Of a DNA stretch of 43,865 nt, positions 7,132-15,267 are shown one piece after another. The stretch lies in NCBI RefSeq assembly GCF_018343545.2, contig NZ_JAGYPE020000049.1, positions 1-43,865 of the forward strand, written 5' to 3'. The DNA is from Neobacillus citreus. GTDB lineage: Bacteria; Bacillota; Bacilli; Bacillales; Cytobacillaceae. Each line of letters starts with the position of its first letter. Position 1 is the first letter of the stretch. A model generated the notes under the pieces. The model did not search any database and was not told where the DNA came from. It worked only from the letters and a program-made list of their open reading frames with translations. A program made the translations under genes and the position numbers.

Positions 7132-8253
7132 ATGGAGGTGAATGTTAAGCCAAGAGATGGATTGCAGGTTCATGCATTCCTGCTCATTTTTATTGTTCAC
7201 TCCACCCAAATTGGTGTAGGACTTGTAGGCCTGCCAAGAATTGTTTATTTAGATGCAGGCCATGACGGCTGGATTTCTGTTTTCTTAGCAGGGGTGCTGG
7301 GAGGCGTGTCTTTGTGGTTCATGGTAAAAATGCTTGGTCAATATGACAGCGCAGATTTATATGGCATCCATGCAGATGTATTTGGAAAATGGCTAGGGAA
7401 TTTTCTCAGTCTGATTTATATGGGTTATTTAGCTGCCGCCTTTTTTGTGATTTATATGAATTACATAGAAATTGTGCAGGTGTGGATTTTTCCGAACCTT
7501 CCAACCTGGCAGCTTGGGTTAGTGCTGATTCTGCTTTCTGCCTATGCTGTTTATGGAGGAATAAGGGTTGTTATAGGAACCGCTTTTTTATCAGTGATGG
7601 GGACGCTTTGGATGGTTTTGGTCCTATTTGTTCCTTTAAAACATTCGGAAATAAATCATATATTTCCGATATTAGATGCCGATATCGAACAAATTCTTAT
7701 AGGAGCTCACAATTCCTCCTTATCAATGATGGGGATGGAATTAGTCTTATTTGTCTACCCATATATAAAAGAAAAACAAAAAACTCAAATTTTCTCCCAA
7801 ATAGGCAATGCATATACGGCCTTTATTTTTACACTTGTTACGTTTGTCTCGATAATTTATTATGCTGGTGGAAGTTTGGAACAAACCATTTGGCCTGTTA
7901 TATCGTTGTTCAAAATAGTCCGCCTTCCCAATTTGGAAAGGTTCGAAATTATCGCTGTTTCTTTTTGGATGCTTATTATCCTGCCTAATTTGTGTATTTA
8001 TTTGTGGGCAGCCTCGAAAGGTTTCTCACGTATATTTGCTGGAAAGCAAAAATGGGGGCTTTGGATTCTTGCCAGCTTAATCTTTGTATCTTCATTTTTT
8101 GTTAAAGCAAGATATCAAATGAATCTAGTTTCTGATATTATTGGGAAATTTGGTTTTTATGCAGGAATTTGCTATCCGATTCTTTTATATTTTATTGTTT
8201 CTGCCAAAAACAGATTTTTTAGGGGGAAGAACAATCATGCCAAAGGGTCCTAA
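7132..8253 (+). CDS. spore germination protein, GerA-type subunit B (APC-superfamily permease)
   Basis: B subunit of the same germinant receptor, a ten-helix integral membrane protein related to amino-acid permeases and thought to bind the germinant. The 373 residues are almost wholly hydrophobic. The conserved early motif QIGVGLVGLPRIVYLDAGHDGWISV lies near residues 25-50; the middle contains PNLPTWQLGL and a late NLCIYLWAASKG helix. It overlaps the C-subunit gene by 17 bases, implying translational coupling. Confidence 0.92.
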   Translation: MEVNVKPRDGLQVHAFLLIFIVHSTQIGVGLVGLPRIVYLDAGHDGWISVFLAGVLGGVSLWFMVKMLGQYDSADLYGIHADVFGKWLGNFLSLIYMGYLAAAFFVIYMNYIEIVQVWIFPNLPTWQLGLVLILLSAYAVYGGIRVVIGTAFLSVMGTLWMVLVLFVPLKHSEINHIFPILDADIEQILIGAHNSSLSMMGMELVLFVYPYIKEKQKTQIFSQIGNAYTAFIFTLVTFVSIIYYAGGSLEQTIWPVISLFKIVRLPNLERFEIIAVSFWMLIILPNLCIYLWAASKGFSRIFAGKQKWGLWILASLIFVSSFFVKARYQMNLVSDIIGKFGFYAGICYPILLYFIVSAKNRFFRGKNNHAKGS

Positions 8254-9394
8254 ATGGAAAACCGCTATATTGATGATTGCCAGCACTCTTTGTTTATCTG
8301 GATGCGTGGAGGCGCGGCAATTAGAGAAATTAGGACTGATTACGGCTGTTGGCTATGATTTGGATGGGAAGAATAAAATCAAGGGGACAGTGGTTGTTCA
8401 TAAATTTGATGCACTGGCGAAGAATGTGACAAAGGTTATTTCAGTAGAAGCCCATACGAGTAAAACTTTACGACAGAAACAAAATCTTCGTTCTGACCAA
8501 AGGCTTGTATCAGGGCAGCTGCGCTGTGTCGTGTACAGCAAGGAGCTTGCCGAGAAAGGAATTGTGCAGCTTGTTGATACGCTCAACCGTGACCCAACTA
8601 TCGGGAATATGGTTTTTTTGACGATTGCGGAGGATGAAGCTTCTTCTATCATTAACGTGGGTAAGAACAATGAAAAGCAAAATTTCGGTACGTATTTGTA
8701 TAATTTAATTAATCAAAATGTCCAAAGTGAGCAGATGCTCGAACCAACCCTGCAGGAGTTTAATCACAGTTACCAAGATAATGGTAAAGACCCGGTTTTA
8801 CCTCTTCTTAAAGTAGAGAGTGGCGATGTGGCCGTTACGGGAACAGCCCTTTTCAAGGATGACATGCTTGTTACAATATTGCCAACTAATAAGCTCTTTT
8901 TTTTGAAAATTTTAGCGGATAAATATAAATCCGGTACCAAAGAATTGGGTTTTAATCGTGCAGACTTCAAGAGCATTATTAAGGAAGAGGAGGGGCGGAA
9001 TTTTCGGACGGTATATAATAAATTATTCCTAAATATTGATAATATCCGAAGTCATACCAAAATAAAATTAGTGGATAAGAAAAACCTTCGATTTAGAATT
9101 GAGATTAAATTTGCTTCGAGGCTATTGGAATCAACAGAGCCTCTCGAATTGACAAGCGCCAAAAATATTAAATTCATCGAGGGACAGATAGAAAAGAAAA
9201 TGGAAAAGGAAATATACAAATTGCTCGTTTTTTTTCAAAAGCAAGGAGTAGACCCGGTCGGTATAGGAAATGAGTATATTACACATATACGCGGGAATGA
9301 AGTTACTTCAAAAGATTGGAGAAGTATTTATAAAAATGCTAAATTTGAAGTGCATGTGAAAACTACTATTGTAAAAACGGGAGTAATAGATTAA
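8237..9394 (+). CDS. spore germination lipoprotein, Ger(x)C family
   Basis: C subunit of the germinant receptor, a lipoprotein on the outer face of the inner spore membrane. The ATG at 8237 is preceded by AGGGGGAAG and gives 385 residues with a clean lipobox, LSGC with Cys23, directly followed by VEARQLEKLGLITAVGYDL, the conserved family start. An upstream in-frame start would bury the lipobox. The C-terminal half has the family's third-domain pattern, including EKEIYKLLVFFQKQGVDPVGIGNEY. It is the last gene of the operon; no strong hairpin is seen after it, only a pyrimidine-rich stretch. Confidence 0.93.
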   Translation: MPKGPKWKTAILMIASTLCLSGCVEARQLEKLGLITAVGYDLDGKNKIKGTVVVHKFDALAKNVTKVISVEAHTSKTLRQKQNLRSDQRLVSGQLRCVVYSKELAEKGIVQLVDTLNRDPTIGNMVFLTIAEDEASSIINVGKNNEKQNFGTYLYNLINQNVQSEQMLEPTLQEFNHSYQDNGKDPVLPLLKVESGDVAVTGTALFKDDMLVTILPTNKLFFLKILADKYKSGTKELGFNRADFKSIIKEEEGRNFRTVYNKLFLNIDNIRSHTKIKLVDKKNLRFRIEIKFASRLLESTEPLELTSAKNIKFIEGQIEKKMEKEIYKLLVFFQKQGVDPVGIGNEYITHIRGNEVTSKDWRSIYKNAKFEVHVKTTIVKTGVID

Positions 9395-9472
9395 AATACG
9401 CTTTTTCTTTCCTCTTTTTTAAAACTTTGTTAAACTATTCACGGATAGAAAAGAGGAAGGTAGTGTATATAG

Positions 9473-10051
9473 GTGAAATTTCGATCGGTAATGATTTTGT
9501 TAGTCATTTCTAGCATTTTCCTTGCGTCCTGCGGACAAAAGGAGATTAAAGATGCACTAAACTGGGAGGCAGCCGATTTTTCCGCGGTGAACCAGGATAA
9601 TAAAGCAGTTGGACTTAAGGACTTAAAGGGAAAGATTTGGATTGCTGATTTTATTTTTACAAGCTGTGCAGATGTTTGCCCACCGATGACTGCGAATATG
9701 ACAAAACTGCAAAAAATGGTTAAGGATGAAGGGTTGAAGAATGTTGAATTTGTTTCCTTCAGCGTTGATCCCACTGTTGACACTCCTGAAGTACTGACTC
9801 GATATGCGAACCAATTTGGGGCAGACTTTTCAAATTGGACCTTTTTAACCGGATACTCTCAGCAGTTTATTGAAGGTTATGCAATGAAAACATTCAAGAC
9901 GCTTGTGAAAAAACCTCAGAATGAAAATCAGGTCATCCATCAGACCTATGTCTATTTGGTAGGTCCAGATGGAAAAATTAAAAAATCATATAATTTATAT
10001 AAAGATGTTCCGTTTGATGAAATGATTCAGGATATAAAAATACTGCAATAG
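9473..10051 (+). CDS. SCO1/SenC family copper chaperone lipoprotein (YpmQ/BsSco type)
   Basis: Membrane-anchored thioredoxin-fold protein that delivers copper to the CuA centre of cytochrome c oxidase. The 192-residue product begins at GTG 9473 (AGAGGAAGG about ten bases upstream), has a lipobox LASC with Cys20, the copper-binding CADVCP motif (Cys65, Cys69) and the third ligand His156 in VIHQTYVYL. Family length is normal. The B. subtilis order ypmQ-ypmR-ypmS is preserved downstream, though here a terminator separates this gene from the next. Confidence 0.93.
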   Translation: MKFRSVMILLVISSIFLASCGQKEIKDALNWEAADFSAVNQDNKAVGLKDLKGKIWIADFIFTSCADVCPPMTANMTKLQKMVKDEGLKNVEFVSFSVDPTVDTPEVLTRYANQFGADFSNWTFLTGYSQQFIEGYAMKTFKTLVKKPQNENQVIHQTYVYLVGPDGKIKKSYNLYKDVPFDEMIQDIKILQ

Positions 10052-10075
10052 ACCGTTATACAGGTCTATTTTTTT
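10047..10075 (+). terminator. terminator after the Sco gene
   Basis: AATAGACC pairs with GGTCTATT around an eight-base loop, followed by a T-run. The stem overlaps the stop codon. Confidence 0.85.
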
Positions 10076-10161
10076 CTGGGAATATGAGGGTATTATAGAT
10101 TTGTTTTGAATGAGTTTGGTCATGTTATAATAAAATTAGTTTAGAAGGCAGGTGAATGGGT

Positions 10162-10986
10162 ATGTATAAATTTTTCCCCCTTCTAATTCTCTCGGTATTG
10201 TTCCTGGGCTCTTGCAGCGAAACTGGGGAATGGGATTTACATCATGCAAAGCAAACGGCTGTACCGGTTTATGAACCTGTACCTGCTGATTTTATTCCGC
10301 GCACATTAACAGTTCTCTCCGCAGGCGATTCCTTAACACAAGGTGTTGGCGACAGTACAGGAAAGGGCGGCTATTTGCCTTATTTAGAAACATTGCTGGA
10401 AAATGAAAAAGGCATTAAGGATGTAGATTTCTATAACTACGGGGTGAAGGGAAACCGGACCACTCAATTGCTGAAAAGGCTGAATGCACCTGAAATAAAG
10501 CCTGTCTTAAAGAAGGCCGATTTGGTTATTCTGACTATTGGCGGCAACGATATCATGAAGGTGGTCAGGGATCATCTCTCAAATCTTGAATATTCCGTTT
10601 TTATGGATGAAAAGGAGAACTATCGTAAACATTTGATTCAGATAATAGAAACAATAGTCAAGGAAAATCCAAATGCCTCCATTGTGTTAGTGGGTCTTTA
10701 TAATCCTTTTTCTAAGTGGTTTTCAGATATTGAGGAATTTGATCAGATTGTATCCGATTGGAACCAAGCAGGTCAATCAGTCATATCACAATATCCCAAT
10801 GCTTACTTCGTTTCGATTGAAGATATATTTTTAAACAGCAGTGAAAACCTCCTATTTACTGATAATTTTCATCCAAATGATAAGGGCTACGAATTGATTG
10901 CCCAGCGGCTCAATGAAACAATGGAAGAACGTGTCTTGCCTGATTTGGACAGGAAGCCGTATATGGTTAGTACAGAGGAGAATTAG
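10162..10986 (+). CDS. ypmR: SGNH/GDSL-family lipoprotein esterase (YpmR type)
   Basis: Secreted lipid-anchored GDSL hydrolase, probably an esterase or lipase acting at the cell surface. ATG 10162 is seven bases from AGGTG; ATG 10156 is too close to it. The 274-residue product has a lipobox LGSC (Cys18), block I AGDSLTQG (catalytic Ser57), block III GGND in TIGGNDIM, and block V DNFHPND with the catalytic Asp/His. The ypmS-like gene starts five bases after the stop, so the two are cotranscribed. Substrate unknown. Confidence 0.9.
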   Translation: MYKFFPLLILSVLFLGSCSETGEWDLHHAKQTAVPVYEPVPADFIPRTLTVLSAGDSLTQGVGDSTGKGGYLPYLETLLENEKGIKDVDFYNYGVKGNRTTQLLKRLNAPEIKPVLKKADLVILTIGGNDIMKVVRDHLSNLEYSVFMDEKENYRKHLIQIIETIVKENPNASIVLVGLYNPFSKWFSDIEEFDQIVSDWNQAGQSVISQYPNAYFVSIEDIFLNSSENLLFTDNFHPNDKGYELIAQRLNETMEERVLPDLDRKPYMVSTEEN

Positions 10987-10991
10987 ATTTT

Positions 10992-11576
10992 ATGAAAAAC
11001 AAATGGAAAGTTGGATTCCTAGTCCTGGCGGGAATCAACCTTTTATTCGCGATTGTCGTCCTATCGCTAGTGTTGGGTACGGGCTCGGATGCGGATAAAA
11101 AAAGCACTCAAATGAAGGAAATAAAAGGCGATCACGTTTCCTTTCATGTGAACTCTAACAAATACGATATGAATAAGCTGATTAATCATTATCTAAATGA
11201 AGAGTCATCCGATTCCCCAGTTGCTTATCGTGTTTTATTGGGAGACGAGGTGGAGTTGTATGGAAGTATTCCGGTTTTTAGTGAACAGGTCAAAATGAAA
11301 TTGACATTTGAGCCTGAAGCGCAGAAGAATGGGGATTTAGTTCTAAAGCAGAGATCCATGTCTGTTGGAAGTCTGCCTCTGCCTATTTCCTATGTTCTAA
11401 AGTTTATTGGAGATAATTATAAGCTTCCGGAAGGTGTCGAAATCAGACCGAATGACAAATTGATTTATGTCCATATGCAGCAATTAAGGCTGAAAAGTGA
11501 TTTGAAAATTAAAGTGGACCAATTTGATTTAAAAAAGGATCAAATCGCCTTCACAATCTTGGTGCCAGTTGATTAG
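10992..11576 (+). CDS. ypmS: YpmS family protein (DUF2140)
   Basis: Membrane-anchored protein of unknown function. The 194 residues consist of a single N-terminal membrane helix (about 6-27) and an extracytoplasmic domain with alternating strands, including VSFHVNSNKYDMNKLINHYL and YRVLLGDEVELYGSIPVFSEQVKM, as in DUF2140/YpmS. In B. subtilis it likewise follows ypmR. A close terminator ends the unit. Confidence 0.85.
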   Translation: MKNKWKVGFLVLAGINLLFAIVVLSLVLGTGSDADKKSTQMKEIKGDHVSFHVNSNKYDMNKLINHYLNEESSDSPVAYRVLLGDEVELYGSIPVFSEQVKMKLTFEPEAQKNGDLVLKQRSMSVGSLPLPISYVLKFIGDNYKLPEGVEIRPNDKLIYVHMQQLRLKSDLKIKVDQFDLKKDQIAFTILVPVD

Positions 11577-11614
11577 GCTTATAGGTGAGCCAAAGAAAAT
11601 AGTGTGTTATTTTG

Positions 11615-11642
11615 CGGACCAGTTGAACTGGTCCGTTTTTTA
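11615..11642 (+). terminator. terminator after ypmS
   Basis: Near-perfect palindrome CGGACCAGTT...AACTGGTCCG followed by six T. Confidence 0.9.
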
Positions 11643-11721
11643 ATCAACAAATTTCCTTTTTGAAGCAACATTTTGTATACTCATAAATAGCAAAGAATCT
11701 AAGAAGAATGGGGTGGAGAGC

Positions 11722-12258
11722 TTGGACAGTAAAGAACAATTGGCGACATTTGCCGGTGGTTGTTTTTGGTGTATGGTGAAACCGTTTGACGAGCTTCCGG
11801 GCATTAAGAGTGTTATTTCGGGTTATACTGGCGGGACGGTAAAAAATCCAACCTATCAGCAGGTTTGCTCTGACACAACTGGACATTATGAAGCGGTTCA
11901 AATTACTTTCGACCCGGAAATTTTTCCATATGAAAAATTGCTTGAATTATTTTGGCAGCAAATAGACCCAACGGACCCCGGCGGCCAGTTTTATGACCGC
12001 GGTCAATCCTATCAAACCGCTATATTTTACCACAATGAAACACAAAAAAGACTTGCAGAAGAATCAAAGCGGGCACTCGAGGGAAGTGGCCGTTTTAACA
12101 GGCCGGTTGTGACACCGATTTTGCAGGCTTTGCCTTTCTATCCGGCCGAGGAGTACCATCAGCATTACTACAAGAAAAATCCAGCTCATTATCAAAGGTA
12201 TCATATTGGTTCAGGAAGATCTGGGTTTATCCAAAAGCACTGGGGAGATAAAGAATGA
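11722..12258 (+). CDS. msrA: peptide-methionine (S)-S-oxide reductase MsrA
   Basis: Repairs methionine-S-sulfoxide in proteins using thioredoxin. The TTG at 11722 fits GGGGTGGAGAG upstream and gives a 178-residue product matching B. subtilis MsrA length. The catalytic GCFWC motif sits at 13-17 (Cys14 nucleophile). GYTGG, the TTGHYEAVQ segment and YHQHYYKKNP are all family hallmarks. It overlaps msrB by four bases (ATGA), so the two stereospecific enzymes are translationally coupled. Confidence 0.96.
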   Translation: MDSKEQLATFAGGCFWCMVKPFDELPGIKSVISGYTGGTVKNPTYQQVCSDTTGHYEAVQITFDPEIFPYEKLLELFWQQIDPTDPGGQFYDRGQSYQTAIFYHNETQKRLAEESKRALEGSGRFNRPVVTPILQALPFYPAEEYHQHYYKKNPAHYQRYHIGSGRSGFIQKHWGDKE

Positions 12259-12689
12259 CGAATCAAAACAAGGAAGAATTAAAGAAGAGGCTTACGCCTA
12301 TGCAATTTGAAGTTACGCAAAATAACGGCACTGAACCGCCATTTAGAAATGAATATTGGAATGAAACAAGAGAGGGCATCTACGTAGATATTGTCTCAGG
12401 AAAACCACTCTTTAGTTCGCGCGATAAATTCGATGCCGGCTGCGGCTGGCCGAGCTTTACAAAGCCGATTGAAGAAGAGGAAATCATAGAAAAAGCGGAT
12501 CACAGCCATTTTATGATTCGAACCGAGGTTCGGAGCAATTCTGCCGATTCCCACCTAGGCCACGTTTTTAACGATGGACCTGACCCAACTGGCCTGAGAT
12601 ACTGCATCAACTCCGCCGCATTGCGATTTATCCCGAAAGAAAAACTCGAAGAAGAAGGCTACGGCCAATTTAACAAACTTTTCGATTAA
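12255..12689 (+). CDS. msrB: peptide-methionine (R)-S-oxide reductase MsrB
   Basis: Reduces methionine-R-sulfoxide. The 144-residue product carries the family core DAGCGWPSF, the HLGHVF segment and the catalytic RYCINSAALRF near residue 118. The zinc-binding CxxC pairs of many MsrB proteins are absent, as in other Bacillus enzymes. It starts inside the msrA stop and is followed at once by a terminator. Confidence 0.96.
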   Translation: MTNQNKEELKKRLTPMQFEVTQNNGTEPPFRNEYWNETREGIYVDIVSGKPLFSSRDKFDAGCGWPSFTKPIEEEEIIEKADHSHFMIRTEVRSNSADSHLGHVFNDGPDPTGLRYCINSAALRFIPKEKLEEEGYGQFNKLFD

Positions 12690-12690
12690 A

Positions 12691-12716
12691 AAAAGCCGCA
12701 AGTGAGCGGCTTTTTT
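12691..12716 (+). terminator. terminator after msrB
   Basis: AAAAGCCGC pairs with GCGGCTTTT around a short loop and runs into six T. Confidence 0.92.
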
Positions 12717-12796
12717 AGCTAATAGGAAATTATAAATTTTTACAAATTTATAATTTCCTAACGCATAAATTCAACTACGCCTCTGTCTTCGTCCTA
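12717..12796 (+). repeat. hairpin-headed intergenic repeat, copy 1
   Basis: The element begins AGCTAATA, continues as a perfect 17-bp hairpin (arms 12723-12739 and 12744-12760, loop TTAC), then a segment at 12761-12796 that is identical over 36 bases to 43830-43865. Beyond 12796 the copy may continue through two more small dyads, GTCC-TATC-GGAC (12791-12802) and ACTCGC-CAATCA-GCGAGT (12801-12818), up to the end of the neighbouring minus-strand gene. The other copy is cut by the window end, so the 3' limit is unknown. Confidence 0.8.
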
Positions 12797-12824
12797 TCGG
12801 ACTCGCCAATCAGCGAGTTTTCAT

Positions 12825-13424
12825 TTACATTGGACTTTTTTCCTTCTGCTTTGCACTGGACGTCATCCCGCCGGATAGAATAAATTTCATGGCATCCTCC
12901 GGTTTCACATCAATAATTTCAATCTGCTCCTTTGGAATGAGAAAGGTAAAGCCCGCCACCTGAAAGGTCTGTGGAATATATACCGCTACATGGTCCTTTA
13001 ATGGACTGTAAAAATCCTCTACCTGATCGGATGTAATGAACCCCATACTTTTCATCTCGGTTCCGGGAATGACAACCAAAGCCACCTTTGAAAAAGATTT
13101 CTTATCCCCCAAAAAGGATTGTATAGTGTCCTTTATGACTGAATAAATCGTTTTTACTACAGGGATTTTTTCCAGCAGCCGATCAATTAGCCGGATGATT
13201 TTTCCTGAAATGTACTTTGTCGATAGCCAGCCCAACAGGGTAATCAGGATAATAGTCGTCAACAAGCCGATGCCTGGTATATAATCTTCCTTTAAGTACG
13301 GTCGTAACCGGTCACCAAGCAACCCATCCAAAAATAAAAACGTTTTGTATATTACATAAATGACCAGTATAATCGGAACAATCGTCAAAATCCCGTTAAT
13401 AAAACTTTTTAAAATTGCTTTCAT
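12825..13424 (-). CDS. DUF502 family membrane protein
   Basis: Predicted integral membrane protein of unknown function. The 199 residues contain two N-terminal membrane helices (about 8-30 and 52-72, the latter ITLLGWLSTKYISG) and then the family core RLLEKIPVVKTIYSVIKDTIQSF, followed by a beta-rich part with VALVVIPGTEMKSMGFITS and VAVYIPQTFQVAGFTFLIPKE. That pattern is diagnostic for DUF502. The ATG follows a GGTGAGATGA context. Its stop lies at the edge of the repeat element. Confidence 0.88.
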   Translation of the reverse strand: MKAILKSFINGILTIVPIILVIYVIYKTFLFLDGLLGDRLRPYLKEDYIPGIGLLTTIILITLLGWLSTKYISGKIIRLIDRLLEKIPVVKTIYSVIKDTIQSFLGDKKSFSKVALVVIPGTEMKSMGFITSDQVEDFYSPLKDHVAVYIPQTFQVAGFTFLIPKEQIEIIDVKPEDAMKFILSGGMTSSAKQKEKSPM

Positions 13425-13543
13425 TCATCTCACCTGCCAAACTAATATCGTATTTCATAATATAGGCGAATGCACATACAGGTCAAGCACCTACTACATA
13501 AAGTAATCTTGAAAAGATACAATTTTTGGAGGAGTGAATGCGA

Positions 13544-13699
13544 ATGTATCATGGATATGGTTATGACGGATGCTGCGGCTACCCTGGAGGTTACGGGTAT
13601 GGCTATGGCGGTGGATTCGGATTTGGATATGGCGGCTTTGCGCTAATTGTCGTGTTGTTTATTCTCTTGATTATTATTGGCGCAAGCTGGGCCTACTAA
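13544..13699 (+). CDS. YjcZ-type small sporulation protein
   Basis: 51-residue protein. The first 28 residues are Gly/Tyr-rich (GYGYDGCCGYPGGYGYGYGG type) and the rest is one hydrophobic helix, FALIVVLFILLIIIGASWAY. This is the YjcZ family of tiny spore-associated membrane proteins seen in many spore formers. ATG 13544 lies nine bases after TGGAGGAG. A terminator follows directly, so the gene is monocistronic. Function unknown; family naming as sporulation proteins is from general knowledge. Confidence 0.85.
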   Translation: MYHGYGYDGCCGYPGGYGYGYGGGFGFGYGGFALIVVLFILLIIIGASWAY

Positions 13700-13705
13700 A
13701 AAGTG

Positions 13706-13740
13706 CGGCTGACTCCTAAACCGGGGTCAGCCGTTTTCAT
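13706..13740 (+). terminator. terminator between yjcZ-type gene and potassium transporter gene
   Basis: CGGCTGAC pairs with GTCAGCCG, extended by CTCC/GGGG-type pairing, followed by TTTTC and ATTTTTTT. It can serve both convergent genes. Confidence 0.8.
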
Positions 13741-13744
13741 TTTT

Positions 13745-15106
13745 TTATCCGATAATAACCTTTTCCTTAGGATAATGGAATGTTTCTTTCCTTCCCTTGC
13801 CTCTTAACATCAACAGACAGGTAACAATTCCAATCCTTCCGATAAACATTAATATCATGATCAGTATTTTACCGAATGTTGTCAAATTCGAAGTTAATCC
13901 CAGCGATAAACCATTTGTCCCGAAGGCAGAAGTGACCTCAACGATAATCGGTATCAAGGTGCTTTTCTCAGTAATGGATAAGATGATAATCGAAAGTAAA
14001 CACAAGAAAGCTGCTGTTGTCATCACAATAAATGACTTAATGACATCGTCGTGATTTAATTCCCTTTTAAATATTTTAACAGACCCTTTTCCTTGTGCAT
14101 AAAAGATAATCGTTAAAACAACAATGGCAAAGGTAGTTGTCCTTACTCCTCCGCTGGCACTGCTCGGTGAACCGCCGATAAACATTAACAGGGACATAAA
14201 TAGCTGATTACTCTGAGTTAATTCACTGATATCTAATGTTGCAAGCCCTGCACTTTTGGTTGTAACGGAGTGGAAAAAGGAATAAAAAAGGGTTTGGTGC
14301 CAATTTTTATCCGAAAAAAAATGATCAATGTCCAAAAGAAAAATAAAGATTCCCCCGAGCAAAGTAAGGATGATAAAGGTCATGGTTGTCAATTTCGTAA
14401 ATAGGGTAAAGTGAAATCTTTTTTTACTCCTTAAGGATAAAAAGAAATCAAGCACCTCTACGATTACAGGAAATCCAATTGCTCCAAGTACAATTAAAAG
14501 CGCGACCATGAATTGAACAAAGTAATCCTGATCATAAGGAATAAGGGAAGCTCCCGTAATATCAAAGCCAGCATTGGTCGTTGCGCTAATTGAAATAAAA
14601 AAACCATGTTTAAAAGCAGATAATATCCCATCATAGTATTTGAGTAAATGAATTCCCAAAATAATTCCGCCGATAAATTCGATGGAAATGATAAAGATAA
14701 AAATCCGCTTTGCCAGATGGACTAAGCCGGAAAGGTTTGATTGATTGTTGTCAATCATAATCAATTGCCTTTCCTTTAACCCAACTTTTTTCCCCAGCAT
14801 CACCCAAAGAAATGTACTTAGAGACATGATTCCAAGTCCTCCTAGTTGGAGAATGACGCAAAGGAGAAAAATCCCGAAATTATTGAACGTATCTTTTAAG
14901 GAAATAACGCTTAACCCGGTTACGCTAACGGCGCTAACGGCTGTAAACATGGCATCGATAAAGCTAATTTTTACATTTGGAAGGTGCGCGAAAGGTAATT
15001 TTAATAAAAGTGTTGAAATAATAAGTGCAGATAAATAAAAAATAAAAATTAATTGAAATGTCGAAAGTTCCCTCGTCTTCGACTGTAGCTTCTTCATAGA
15101 GTCCAT
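13745..15106 (-). CDS. TrkH/KtrB-family potassium uptake channel subunit (KtrD/KtrB type)
   Basis: Membrane subunit of a Ktr-type K+ (Na+-coupled) transporter. The 453-residue product has about eight to ten membrane helices with four pore-loop repeats: AVSAVSVTGLS, ATTNAGFDITG, SVTTKSAGLATLD and SAFGTNGLSLG. These carry the selectivity-filter glycines. No regulatory KtrA/KtrC gene is adjacent, which is the situation for ktrD in B. subtilis. It is divergent from the kam cluster. Confidence 0.92.
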   Translation of the reverse strand: MDSMKKLQSKTRELSTFQLIFIFYLSALIISTLLLKLPFAHLPNVKISFIDAMFTAVSAVSVTGLSVISLKDTFNNFGIFLLCVILQLGGLGIMSLSTFLWVMLGKKVGLKERQLIMIDNNQSNLSGLVHLAKRIFIFIISIEFIGGIILGIHLLKYYDGILSAFKHGFFISISATTNAGFDITGASLIPYDQDYFVQFMVALLIVLGAIGFPVIVEVLDFFLSLRSKKRFHFTLFTKLTTMTFIILTLLGGIFIFLLDIDHFFSDKNWHQTLFYSFFHSVTTKSAGLATLDISELTQSNQLFMSLLMFIGGSPSSASGGVRTTTFAIVVLTIIFYAQGKGSVKIFKRELNHDDVIKSFIVMTTAAFLCLLSIIILSITEKSTLIPIIVEVTSAFGTNGLSLGLTSNLTTFGKILIMILMFIGRIGIVTCLLMLRGKGRKETFHYPKEKVIIG

Positions 15107-15193
15107 TTAAATTCATTCCTTATATAATCTCCCTGTTATTCTATAATAAGCTTTGCAAATTGTAAAAGGCCGGAAAGAAACAAAATAGTGAAT

Positions 15194-15201
15194 CATACAA
15201 T
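15194..15201 (+). promoter_or_regulatory. candidate sporulation-sigma -10 element upstream of yodT
   Basis: CATACAAT matches the sigma-E -10 consensus, about 70 bases upstream of the proposed yodT start. No convincing -35 is seen 14-15 bases upstream. In B. subtilis this cluster is expressed in the mother cell; assignment here is tentative. Confidence 0.3.
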
Positions 15202-15267
15202 TTCAATAAGGAAATGAATCTATTAGCTTCTTAATTTTGCATTATGCAGAGGGAAGTGGTTTATAGG

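Noticed and set aside
7389..7988. 199-residue frame inside the germination permease gene
   Set aside because: Cys- and Ser-rich shadow of the permease reading frame, with no start signal.
13456..13464. CATAATATA as a sigma-K -10 for the YjcZ-type gene
   Set aside because: The AC element upstream is only 13 bases away and the leader would be long; too weak to call.
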